Of a stretch of 64,000 bases of DNA, positions 23,866-34,886 are shown in pieces; positions within the stretch are counted from its first letter, which is position 1, and each line of letters starts with the position of its first letter. This DNA comes from Linum tenue (lineage: Eukaryota > Streptophyta > Magnoliopsida > Malpighiales > Linaceae): positions 33,063,811 through 33,127,810 of the forward strand of contig CAMGYJ010000003.1 of assembly GCA_946122785.1 (NCBI GenBank), read 5' to 3'. A program made the translations under genes and the position numbers. The notes beneath the pieces are model-generated. The model was not told the origin of the DNA. It saw only the letters and a program-made list of their open reading frames with translations, and searched no databases.

Positions 23866-26783
23866 TATGGGAATAACTAACAGAAAACCACTTCTAACAC
23901 TAATAAACACTACTACAATAGTTTCAAAGGATCTCAAGCATTCGGAAATACTACTAATCTTCGGGTTCTTCAAAATCAATAACAAAGAAACACTACTAAT
24001 TAATATGAGTATAAGTAAGAAGAAAAACACTACTAAAATTGAAAATTACTATCAAGGTAAACGCCTAAACCATTACTAATAATGAAAACACTAGCTTATT
24101 ACCCGGTCCGTTGGCCGGATTACTGTATGTTACTCACTTGTGGAATGGGAGAGAAAGCAAGTGAGAGTGAAGGGATTGGGATTCTACTTGATTAGGACCG
24201 ACCCACTAATTCAATTCTTCCCGACCCGCCCCAACCTACAGGGTCAGAAAGAGTCAATAAGAAAATACGAATAGGGAGGATTAGTCATATATCTTGACTC
24301 TTCAGAAGTGGGTCAAACAGGATCAAGGTTGGGTGAGGGCAATTTTTAGCGCTAAGCAGAGTTCTGGGTTGAATACCTTTACTTAGGCCTAGAAATTGGT
24401 GTTGATGCAGACTGCAGTTTTTATTATACCATCATCAATCATCATTGAATTAGTCCTAGGCATCACTCCCCGTTGTCGGTCTGAATTCTAATGATGGCTT
24501 CATTCCTTGCACCAGCCATATCAGCGAGTTGCCATCTCGAGCATGATTTGCCTATGTACAAATAATACAATTAGAGTATGAAAATGAATTCAATGAAAAT
24601 GAAAAGAAAATTCTATCACATGCCAATAAATACACACATAATAGTTGAAGCTAAGTGAAAGTCATTACTCGCACATCAATTCTCAAAAATTACAGACTAA
24701 ACATTGGCTAGAATGGCACTGAAACTACCAAGAATCATGGACGAAACAACTTGTCAAATTAAATAATCCTTATACTGAAACTACCTTCTAACTTGAAATA
24801 AGACATGATCACAGTTCATAGCTCTCTTCTCACTATGAATTGGTTGCAGCTCGTCCTTATCACTGTCTCTCAAGCTCAATTCAAACAGAATAGCGACCGT
24901 TATGTAAGATAACCATATTCTTACTGATCATAATTCCTTTCTTCACTCCATTTTTGTCGGAGAAAAGAGTTATCCCCCTCTCCTGCATTTCCCTTTCCCC
25001 CTCTCTTCTCCCTCTTCTTCACAAACCGATCCCTAAACCAGCAACAACAATACAAAAATAGCCTTCGCCTCTCCCGTCTCCATCTATTGAACGCGTTGGT
25101 GGCAAGACAGGACTGCAGAAGCAAAATTTTCTAAAATCAAACTAAATTTTTTGAAGCAGACTCAACCACGAAAAAAGAGTAAAGCAACAATGCAGTAGAA
25201 CCCTAAATTTAACTACAATCAAGCACATATCAGCAAGATTTTCGATTTGTCTGAGAGTTAACTACACGGAGAGAACAATTGATGCATAATTGAAATGCTC
25301 CAAGCAAGTTGAAGGCAAACCATAACTTTAGAATTTGGTCATTATAATAACCTTCAAGTATTGATGCTTCTAAGAACTATCATGTCCAACCCCCACTTAT
25401 ACAACTACGTAGGCATAGTAATTAGTTGTATAATGAGAAATATTACAAAGAAAACTACATAAACAACCAATGTAAGTAAATATTAAAACTAACAACTGAT
25501 AAAACTTAAAATCTCTCTATTGGTATAAATGTATCTATTAGTAACTACTATGCAATCGAGTATATATGATTTTTAGGCACTGAATAAGAAAAGTATAGAT
25601 GGCTCACAAATGAAGACGTAGCAACTGAAGGTAGCACACAAAAACCAAAAATAGAAAAAGAGATAAGAAAAAAGGCGAGAAAAAGTCAAACAAAGAAAAA
25701 GCCCACATAGGAATACCTCGCTAGCTTTAGGGACTCTCTGCCACAACAAACAACCTTCTTAAAAATCTAACACCCTGAGACATCAAACAAACCTCCCACG
25801 ACACTAATGTATGTCATTCCTATTGTCCAATAGGTTTGCCCAATTTAGACTTCTAAATAAATGAACTTTTCACCATTAAACCAAAACTCACAATCATTAA
25901 CAGTTAATGCAAAGACATACATTTCTGAGGCCAATCACAGCATTTAAGCATAATTTTTAGTTGAAAAGAACAACTAAGTATTTAGCTAAATGATATAGTA
26001 GAATGGACACAATCTGCTACCTACTAATGATATAAACGTGTACCGGTACCATCGTTGTATCCTGACTTGCCATTTGCAACGGGCACTTTGAAAGACAGCT
26101 GCATTTTAGAGAATAAACACCCATAAGGGCGTTACGAAACCAAGCTTAATCCAAAATCTTCATATTCCACTTCGAAGACTCCATTTTCAAAAATAAGAGA
26201 GTTTAACATGTCAAATCACTCATTTGAAAAATCTCAAACAACTATTAATCAATGCGATATAATGGCACGTTCCAAATTATGTACTTGGAGGAATAATCCC
26301 AAATAATTATCAATTAATGCCCCAACTACCTAATGTGCAGAATAGCCCTGGAGCTGTGCTGTTGTTTGCGTTGGTCTACCTTCAAACATAACATAGTTGC
26401 ATCACGAACCAAAGCAATTAAGCAAAAATCTTCATATTCAAAGTAGAATGACTCAATTCAATTTGGCCAACGCTTTATACATATTGTTTACCCCTGGACC
26501 TGTTGCACTTGCGCCTTCAGATCTTCGTGAACCCAATACAATTGCGGAGAGGAGGCTGTCAACGGAATAAAAATTGTTAATTAAGTGAATCACCATACAA
26601 CTAAACAAACGCGCTGTTCTTGATTAGCTATCAAAATAGTGGGGGTCGCTACAATCCATCGGTTGCTCCCTCTGCGCCTAAGTTGTAGATATTAGGTTTC
26701 AGTGAGAACTTTGAGTACATGAGGAGATATTTTGTAGTGGAGGAGATGACCCGGCGAGTAGAGTAGGAAGATTTGGAGAGGCT
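23866..26783. other. Intergenic DNA with exon-like segments on the minus strand
   Basis: No complete gene could be built. Three minus-strand segments look exon-like because a splice site is followed or preceded by a clean reading frame: 24463-24551 (described separately), about 26331-26395, and about 26495-26560. They could belong to one small gene reading leftwards from about 26.7 kb, or be chance. The rest is AT-rich. Confidence 0.35.
24463..24551 (-). CDS. Possible terminal exon of an unidentified gene
   Basis: A CATAG acceptor is followed on the minus strand by 28 sense codons (KSCSRWQLADMAGARNEAII, then RIQTDNGE) and a TGA stop. The composition looks protein-like and the acceptor is good, but I do not recognise the protein and cannot join upstream exons with confidence. 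Confidence 0.3.
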
Positions 26784-26791
26784 GCGATGGG

Positions 26792-27638
26792 CAAAGCAGT
26801 TAAAATCGAGATTTTACCTAAAATCGAAAACTGGGGTAAAATCAAAATCGTATAATCGAATCGTAAAATCGTAGGATTTTAAGTACCATATAGAACATAA
26901 CATATAAGAATATTAATAAGGTAAATTATTAATATCACAAAGACACATAGCATTTAAAATGATAATTCGGAAGATTTTTTTTCCATAAGATAATTCTCAA
27001 GATTAATGTTCCAAAATCACTATTTAATTGTTATTTAATGTGTAACTCAAAATAATTCATGATGAAGGGATATAGTTCATGGGTTTGGCTCTTATTTTCA
27101 TGTTATGCCTAAGTTGTTTAACTCAAAGTAATATTTCGACATCGTCTACTAAGTATGATTTAAAACTAAAAATAATTGAACTCCAATAAAATAAGTAATG
27201 TTAGTGGCTTGGTACAAATATATTCATTAATAAATTAATTAGTTAATAATGATGTTAGTTCTTACATACTTCCAATATTAGGACAGGTGTTTTACCAATA
27301 AGTTAAATGGGGTGAAGGGAAAGAGATTAACCGAACCCTAATTTGGTTATTTTTATTATTTTTGAATATTTTTCTAATAGAAAAATATCTAAGAAGATTT
27401 CATTGCCCTTTCCGCTGAAACAGTTATACTTATTTTAAATTGGCTCAAACCACCTATTTTGTTCTCTTACGATCAAAATCCCGATTTCGGTACTATTTTA
27501 CGATTTTAACGATTTTAGTCCCGATTTTAAACGATTTTAAGGTCCACCGATTTTATAGTAAAATCAAGATCGGAATCCCTAAGTAAAATCCTAAAATCCT
27601 ACGATTTTACGATCAAAATCCCGAATTTGACTGCATTG
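26792..27638. mobile_element. hAT-type MITE
   Basis: Ends are CAAAGCAGTTAAAATCG and, inverted, CAATGCAGTCAAATTCG. The flanks gcgatggg (26784-26791) and acgatggg (27639-27646) match at 7 of 8. The subterminal parts are crowded with TAAAATCG/CGATTTTA words in both orientations. The termini resemble those of the element at 12541-13143, so the two are related. There is no transposase. Confidence 0.88.
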
Positions 27639-28344
27639 ACGATGGGTGCACGATTAGTGGGCCAAATAACAGTTTGGGCCCGTTTAAATGAAAACATATT
27701 TTTACTTTCGTGCTCAACAGACCGACCGCACTGGCATCTTCTAAATTTACCCCTAAAAAATTGCTCTGTACGCATCAAATTTGAAATGGAATCCCTCTTT
27801 TCTAATTTCACATTTCACATTTATATGATGTGTAGATTGTGATGAGTGTAGATGTAGACCTGTCATTGTCCTACAAATTCATTAACACGTCAAAAAGTGG
27901 TGAAATGAGCCACCCTATTAAACACAATCTTGTATAATGATCATTGGATGCAATCATGCCAGATTATGAAGAAGTTTAAAATGTAGCGGTTATCACGACT
28001 AAAACATTAAAAGAACCAGTCTCATATAGTTTGCACAAAGATATAATTTCTCCATAGTAATTCTGAAAAATAATATTAATTTAAGAAGTCGATATTGCTT
28101 CTACATGTTTAATATTGCAATTCGATATGCAATATTCGAACCAGTGATATTTGGGCTGCAATTTTAGGGTTATTGTATATTTATAAAATAGATAGAAATT
28201 TAAATTAAGTATTAAACTACAACTAAAATAATCAAAGTATTAAAACACCAAATAAGTACTTACGGGAGATTCAGTGGCCAACTAATCGTTAAAAAAGTCA
28301 TATGATTTTCATAATTTAGGTTCGTGTATGTTTGAATTTAAATA

Positions 28345-28440
28345 GATACAATAAATATACTTAGTGTGATTGGTTATGATCTTTGCTTGCCTTTAAAGAG
28401 ACCAAGGTTCGAATCCCGATGCATGCCTTTTTTATGAATA
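28345..28440 (+). mobile_element. Possible tRNA-derived SINE remnant
   Basis: An A-box-like TAGTGTGATTGG (about 28361-28372) is followed about 35 bp later by an exact B box, GGTTCGAATCC (28406-28416), and then a T- and A-rich tail. No tRNA cloverleaf closes, so it is not called a tRNA gene. No target duplication was recognised. Confidence 0.4.
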
Positions 28441-29300
28441 AATAAATAAGAAAATAAGCAATTGTGAAGACCAAAATGTCCTTCCTATAATCACTCTCGT
28501 TGCAGGAAATTTGAAATGGAGCAACAGTTTTCATCATTCGGCTTTTATTTATTATCTAGACTATTACATCTGAAGTAACACTACTACCTACGCCCACAAT
28601 TATGAATCACTACTAATGTTCAAGAAACAACAAAATCATTGACGCAATCCCAAAAAGTTAGACAAGAGATGGTTGCATGCAATTGCACCGGTGAGGGAAT
28701 CAAGAGTCGGATGCTCTCAAAAGAATACAATATCCGACGGCGGCCGCACCAGCGAAGGGGAGGGCGGGCGAATGCAAAACGGTGGAGGAGACGAGGCGGC
28801 ACAGGGTAGGCCAAGGGTGAAAAAAATGCGAGAGCGGTGGAGGAGGCGACATAGAGAAGGTTGGCGAAAGCGAGGGCAACGACGACGTGTCGTCGTGGAG
28901 GCGAGGGCGAGCGAGTGCAAGAGCGGTGAAGGAGAGAGAAGCAGAGGTGAATTTGGTGAAGAGGAGTTCAGAGAGGAAGAGAAAGAGATTGGGAAAAAAG
29001 GAAAGAGAGAAAGATATGGATTAAAACTCTTCAAATCTCCTAATCTCGCCCACCCCACCCTTTTTCCTCCTAATATCATGTTTTGAAGACACGACTTAAT
29101 TTTGGAATACCCACTACACCCTTGCCTCATGAGAACCGTCGGATTATAGAAAAAAGTATTAAAAAGCATTGGACGAAGATTACGACAGTTAGCACGGTGC
29201 TAACCCTTTAAAGGGTTAGTATCTCATCTCATTCCCCTCCTTAAGCAATGAGGCTTAAGGATCGGATCCAACCCAACATCTACGCACTCAACTCGACCGT
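28441..29300. other. GC-richer stretch without a supported gene
   Basis: 28680-29000 is unusually GC- and purine-rich on the plus strand (GGCGG, GAGGCGAGG words). It gives open frames on both strands of low complexity (Arg/Glu/Gly or Ser/Pro), with no domain. It could be a 5' UTR or an old captured fragment. I see no start, splice or family signal that would support a gene. Confidence 0.45.
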
Positions 29301-29308
29301 GTTATGAG

Positions 29309-29853
29309 TAGGGATGACAAAATTATCTGAAATTGTGGATATTCGCCCAAATCCGACCTTATTGGGTAGGGTAAAACCGGAACTCGAATGATTTTTGGCG
29401 AGTACGAGTAAAACCCGGACCCGAATTTTGTGGATAATGGGTGGGCATGATTTTCTCACTACCAACCCCAACCCGCCTAATTATACATATGAATATGTAT
29501 TTTGTCTGGAAATGATCATTATTTTTCTCAACATATTTTATATTTAGCATACAAATATAATATTTTCATGAAATTGTGTTGTTTTTATTAATTTTCTTCA
29601 TTCTAGTGATTTATTGTTATACCTTTCCTCTTCTATAATGTGAGTATACATGTGAATGTTAACATGTTTGTTGAAGTTATATAGAGAAATATTACCAATG
29701 GCGTGGATACCCGAAACCCGAATAGATATGAGCATGTTTTTATATTTTCTACTCGATTCTTATGTGGGTATGGGTATGGATAAAATCCGAACAGTTTTGG
29801 TAGGGTAACGGATATGCACTATCCGCCCCTGACCCGACCCGTTGTCATTCCTA
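29309..29853. mobile_element. hAT-type MITE, older copy
   Basis: Termini TAGGGATGACAA and TTGTCATTCCTA are inverted repeats close to those of 14504-15260. The flanking 8-mers gttatgag and cttgtgcg agree at only 5 of 8, consistent with age. The interior is AT-rich between ends carrying CCCGAC/GGGTA words. Confidence 0.7.
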
Positions 29854-30080
29854 CTTGTGCGGGCTCTTGGTTAGGGCGACGATCCTGATTATGCCCAAGT
29901 TCAACGTCGAGGCTCTCCTAGTGCAGATTCAGAGGTACAGGATCACCATCGTGCCATGGTATTGTCGATCACGAAATCGCCAGACACGGAGAAGTACCCC
30001 TTGTCGTCGCCCCATGTCCTCCACCTCCGTCGCGGTTACCGCCAAAAAATATCTCTTCACCCCTTCGTTCGTCGTCGCCG
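29854..30080 (+). pseudogene. 4-coumarate:CoA ligase-like fragment
   Basis: Plus-strand translation from about 29858 gives CGLLVRATILIMPKFNVEAL followed by LVQIQRYRITIVP. This matches the stretch in 4CL-type acyl-activating enzymes where the substrate-pocket helix precedes 'VPPI'. After a frameshift near 29955 the next frame gives VLSITKSPDTEKYPLSS, again the expected continuation. Only about 60-70 of about 550 residues are present. It starts immediately after the hAT MITE and is not functional. Confidence 0.7.
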
Positions 30081-30797
30081 CCCTTGGCTAACTCTCCGTC
30101 TTCTCGGTTCATTGTAACCTAGGGCTCCAACTACTCATTCTGATAAGCATTTAGAGAGGAATCTAGAGGTTGCAAAAGAAACGACCGCCACTCAATCGAT
30201 TTTGTTTTCGAGCAGAAAAATCGAAGAAGAAGAAAAGAGGAAGAAGGTGAAAATAGAGAGGCGAGGGTATAATGGGTGGCTATTAATGCACAACACATTC
30301 AAAGACGAGTTATTTACAAATAACTCATACCCAAACGATCAATTACCCAATTTTATACCTCAACGAGTTATTTTGATTCAAATAACTCACAACAAATTAT
30401 TTGAGGGGTCGTTTGGATGAGTTTATTCGCAATGTGGTATTTGTAGACCCAAATAATGCATTTTTGTATCTTGTGGTATTTCAGAGTTATTTGAGATTCA
30501 AATGTGGTATTTTAATTTTAATTAACTTGTTTGGTTGAAAGAGTTATTTGTATGTGGTATATCATTAGAAAAACAAAAATTACTTCATTGCCCTTCTTCC
30601 TGGTCCTTTTCCCTATCATCACTACTACCAATGCCTGAAAGCAAAGGAATAGCCTACTCCCAAAATCTACAACAATAATCCCTCAATTCTGATGATGATG
30701 AAAACTATGAACATATGCATAACCACAATATGATTATGCATTCCCCAATTCTTATTGATTTTTCGGTGGCAAACGTGAAACAAAAATATGTAATCTG
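30081..30797. other. Intergenic DNA with MITE pieces
   Basis: It contains AACTCATACCCAAACGAT (about 30325-30342) and, inverted, GGGTCGTTTGGATGAGTT (30406-30423). These PIF/Harbinger-like end motifs suggest one or two overlapping MITEs. 30465-30650 is the partner of 16981-17165. No gene seen. Confidence 0.45.
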
Positions 30798-31264
30798 CAA
30801 GGTTGTCAACCCGCGGGTTGACCCACGGGTCGACCCACTTTGACCATAACCCGGTGAGAAAAACGGGCCCACGCACCCACCGGGCCGACCGCTAAAAGGT
30901 ACCGGGTTAGAGGTCAAATTGTGTCATTTTTTTCATTGGTTTGCGAAATACGCCTATTTTCCGATTTTTCTTTTCGCCTAGCTCAATTTTTGGAATGCTA
31001 AGTTGAACATTTGAATATTTATGTTATATAAGTGTGTGTGAATTTTCACTATATGTTGGATCTATATACGATATGTTATTTTGGTGTAATATTATATGTT
31101 ATAACTCATATGTTAGATAAGATTTGATATAATTTATGAAGATAAGTACAATATAATGACTTTTTCCATATTTCCGGGCCAAACCGGGCTAAAACGGTTG
31201 ACCCATTAACCCTTGACCCACTAACTCGACCGGGTCCAGGTCAACCCGCGGGTTGACAACCTTG
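30798..31264. mobile_element. hAT-type MITE with perfect 26-bp inverted ends
   Basis: The first 26 bases (CAAGGTTGTCAACCCGCGGG...) are the exact inverse complement of the last 26 (31239-31264). The flanks gtaatctg (30790-30797) and ataatctg (31265-31272) match at 7 of 8. The interior is closely related to the element at 39912-40356 (shared TAAGTTGAACATTTGAA, TTTTCACTATATG). It lies about 450 bp upstream of the thiolase start codon. Confidence 0.93.
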
Positions 31265-31479
31265 ATAATCTGAGTGATCAAACGTGAAATTCACCGTTTA
31301 TAATATGGTTGTATTCACATTCGAGGCTATAAGGCCGTGCTAGGATTGGCCGGTCTGAATTTCGCAATTGTGTGAAAGCGACTAAGCAATGAAGCAAAGG
31401 CAAAGCGCATGTTGTTCCATGTGTGAAACGTTGTTCATACTTCATAGACATAGTTCTCTCCGAAATTTCCACCGCAACG

Positions 31480-31717
31480 CTCCTCCACCATCCTCTTCAT
31501 TTCTTCTTCTCCTTCCTTCCATTTTCCTTGGTATTAAAAGTTCCGTAGCAACACCTACCTGAATTTCCAACTCATTGTCGGATCTTGCCTGCTTAGTTCT
31601 CTGGTTCTTAAGAAAGGGTCGCTGACTTCGTCGAAGAGCTCAAGTTCTTGACGACGGAAGTTTTCTTTTCCCCCCTTTTTGCAAGAGAACGAATCGTCTA
31701 TAGATCATCGAGAAACA
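31480..31717 (+). promoter_or_regulatory. Probable 5' leader of the thiolase gene
   Basis: A pyrimidine-rich stretch (CATTTCTTCTTCTCCTTCC, about 31498-31517) is followed by a leader with no upstream ATG in good context before the start at 31718. The transcription start cannot be fixed from sequence alone. Confidence 0.4.
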
Positions 31718-34700
31718 ATGGAGAAGGCAATCAATAGACAGAAAGTTCTGCTCGCTCATCTGCAACCCAGCTCTCAAAGTCAAACCCGTGAATCGCCCAT
31801 CCTATCCGTGAGTTTTCTCTCTGTTTTTTTCCCCTTCTGATTCGACCTCTTCTTTTACTCCACGGGATGGAATCCGTTTCTGAAGTAGTCTGCACTGGGT
31901 TGCTTTATTATGAACCAAAGGCTTCAACTTGCGGCGCTGGGGATAGCGCGGCGTACCAGCGAGCTGCTGCGTTTGGGGATGACGTCGTGATTGTGGCGTG
32001 AGATTCGGGTTTTTCATTTTTTATAGCCTGACCTGTTACCTGTTTGTGAAATTGTCTCAATGAACTTCCTTTTTTTCTGTTTTATTTTCTGGGTTTTGAT
32101 CGTTGGTCCGCAGAGCTTATCGAACTGCCATATGCAAATCCAAGCGTGGTGGGTTCAAGGATACCCATCCTGATGATTTACTTGCCCCTGTTCTGAAGGT
32201 CTGCCAAAGTCGACTTCTTTTGATATTTTAGACTGTCCTCTTCTTTTCATTTGATTAAAGAAAAAAATTAGTAATCGAGTCATTTTCCATTTTGACACAG
32301 CTTATGCAACGTACTTGCAGGCAGTGATAGACAAAACGAATGTTGATCCAAGTGAAGTAGGGGATATAGTGGTGGGTACAGTTCTTGCTCCCGGCTCCCA
32401 GAGGGCCATTGAGTGCAGAATGGCCGCTTTTTATGCTGGTTTCCCTGGTAACTTTGCCGCGATTCTTCATCATCTGCTTATAATTTTTCCTCAAAGTTAA
32501 CGGGATCTTTCAGCTCCCCTAAGAATCCAGCCATAGCCTTTTATCTGAGTCCTCCCTCAGAGTGTTTGCTATTTCGCACCAACAAACTCTCACCGATTCC
32601 TAAAAGACGCCCGCAAGGCTTTATCATATAGATAATAGAATATTTCTTGTTTGCGCCCCAAGGATGAATCTTCATATCTTCTGTTGGAATTATTCATCTC
32701 GCTTTGTTATTCCACCAGATACCGTGCCTATCAGAACAGTCAACCGGCAGTGCTCTTCTGGCCTGCAGGCAGTTGCTGATGTTGCTGGTTCCATCAAAGC
32801 TGGATTTTATGATATTGGTAAGCCTAATGGTGGAGACTTGGGACGTTCCATTCTTTTGGTCACTCAACTCATACTTTTTACTGCTACTTGACCCCTCTTT
32901 TCCAACACAGGCATCGGAGCTGGTCTGGAGTGCATGACAATTGATAACATCAGAGGAGCTAAAAAATATAATCCCAGGGTAAATTAGGCTCCTGCTAGTT
33001 TGAGGAATCATTGATCTCTTCCCCTTTCTTCTTTTTCTTGGTTCTCAACGTATGCTGACTTGGATGACAACAGATTGAGAGCTTTGTTCAAGCCCGAGAT
33101 TGTCTTCTTCCAATGGGTCTCACTTCTGAGAATGTAGCCCAGCGGTATGGGGTGACAAGGCTAGAGCAGGACCAAGCTGCCGTGAGTTACCTAAAGCCAA
33201 ATATTTATGCAGCGACTACCTAGTGGAGCTCTAATTAGTGTGCTCTTCACACGTTGTCGTTCATTGTTGCTTAGGTTGACTCTCATCAAAAGGCTGCTGC
33301 TGCAACAGTCGCTGGTAAATTTAAAGATGAGATTATCCCGGTTTCCACCAAGGTAAAACAGTACAAGTTCAATGGGTTTGCCGAATTCTTCTCTATGTTC
33401 ACTGGCTTCTAAATAAGTAGACTGAACTTATGGTGGTTGTTTAAGATTCTGGACCCTAAAACTGGGAAGGAAATGTCTGTGATGATCTCGGTGGATGATG
33501 GGATTCGGCCAAACACAAACATTGCAGACTTGTCCAAGCTGAAGCCTGCATTCAAGAAGGATGGGTCTACAACTGCAGGTACTTGTCAACGTCTGAAAGC
33601 AACTTTCCTTATCTGTGTCAGCAATGGTGGACTTATGGTTCTTGTCCAAATCTATGTCAGGTAACGCTAGCCAAGTGAGTGATGGTGCTGGAGCAGTCCT
33701 CCTTATGAAAAGGAGTTTGGCTGTTCAGAAGGGACTTCCCATTCTTGGTGTTTTCAGGTACTTATCTTTTCCTGGTTGTTCCTAATTCCTATCACGTCTA
33801 TCTTTCTGGACCAGGTGGTGTGTACAGTTTAATGCACTTGGTTGCCTAGTTTGGTAGTCCAGAAATATCTGGTATCCGTTCCCTGGTTTTCGAATCCTCG
33901 AGGATCTTAAAGTTTTTTTTTTTGGTTTGATAAGTGCTTATTAATAATGAAAAACAAGTTAAACAAAAAAGGACAGCACAGGATCACAAGGTCTGATCCT
34001 GGCTGACCACAGTCACATAAAAACAAGACAAGAGAGAAAGCAAGAGCAGAGCCAGGTCAACCGAATCACCCACTGCATCTGCATAGAGAACACAACAAAA
34101 ACCCTGAACAACAACGCGCCACAACCAAATCTCAACACTTACCAACAACAAAGTTGCACAATAATGTCAGCCCCAAGGCTGAACCAAAACAAAACTCCCA
34201 TCAAGGAGAAGAAACTGGTATTGCACGAACCTCACAGCTATGTTGCTTTGTTTCTCCCCTGTTCAGGAGTTTTGCTGCTGTGGGTGTGGACCCTGCTGTG
34301 ATGGGGATAGGTCCTGCTGTTGCGATTCCAGCTGCAGTGAAAGCAGCTGGACTGGAGCTTGCTGACATCGACCTCTTCGAAATTAATGAGGTGAAATTGG
34401 GTTTGGATTTCTTAGTCCCTTATTTTTTCTGTTTTTTCCCCCTTCTGAGGCGATAGTGGTGAGTAGTAGCAGAAAGAAAGAATGCATGGTTTGATATCCA
34501 AACATCATTTTTGTCCTTGGTTACCTTCCAGGCCTTTGCATCTCAATTTGTCTACTGTCGCAAGAAGCTAGAGCTCGATCCAGAGAAAGTCAATGTTAAC
34601 GGCGGTGCAATGGCTCTTGGGCACCCTTTGGGCGCCACAGGGGCTCGCTGTGTGGCCACTCTTTTGCATGAGATGAAGCGTCGAGGAAGGGACGCTCGTT

Positions 34701-34886
34701 TTGGAGTCATCTCAATGTGCATAGGTCTGTCTCCGGAATTTTGGCTTCTCCATTCCCAATGCATGACTTTCATTTCCGAATCTGACTTTTTCTGCAACTG
34801 CAGGCTCAGGAATGGGAGCTGCAGCTGTTCTCGAACGAGGAGACTGCGTAGACGAACTTAATAATGCACGAAGCGTTGGCAACTAG
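31718..34886 (+). CDS. KAT2: Peroxisomal 3-ketoacyl-CoA thiolase (KAT2/PED1 type)
   Basis: Thirteen exons: 31718-31807, 31921-31997, 32114-32198, 32321-32447, 32719-32817, 32911-32978, 33074-33181, 33275-33352, 33446-33578, 33661-33757, 34267-34390, 34532-34724 and 34804-34886. All introns are GT-AG, and the frame joins to 453 residues (Arabidopsis KAT2 is about 460). The enzyme does the last step of fatty-acid beta-oxidation, cleaving 3-ketoacyl-CoA to acetyl-CoA and a shortened acyl-CoA. It is needed for seed oil use and jasmonate synthesis. RQKVLLAHL (residues 7-15) is a perfect PTS2 signal, so import into peroxisomes is expected. Catalytic residues are in place: nucleophilic Cys138 (NRQCSSGLQ), the NEAF motif (361-364), His393 ([10 protein letters not shown]) and Cys425 (CIGSGMGAA). 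The start was chosen because it carries the PTS2. Intron 10 is enlarged by a LINE tail. A fragment of this gene family lies at 12508-13270. Confidence 0.97.
33913..34240 (-). mobile_element. Probable 5'-truncated LINE tail inside thiolase intron 10
   Basis: Intron 10 (33758-34266) is much longer than the others. It contains a T-run (about 33913-33922) followed by TTGGTTTGATAAGTGCTTAT and TAATAATG, which on the minus strand is a 3' LINE end with a short A-tail. The CA-rich sequence to about 34240 would be the LINE 3' UTR. No target duplication was recognised. Confidence 0.5.

Noticed and set aside
28361..28416. tRNA gene suggested by an exact B box GGTTCGAATCC
   Set aside because: The acceptor stem and anticodon arm cannot be formed, so it is kept only as a possible SINE remnant.
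28673..29169. Open frames of 137 and 150 codons on opposite strands
   Set aside because: Both come from the same GC- and purine-rich low-complexity stretch and show no domain or splice evidence.
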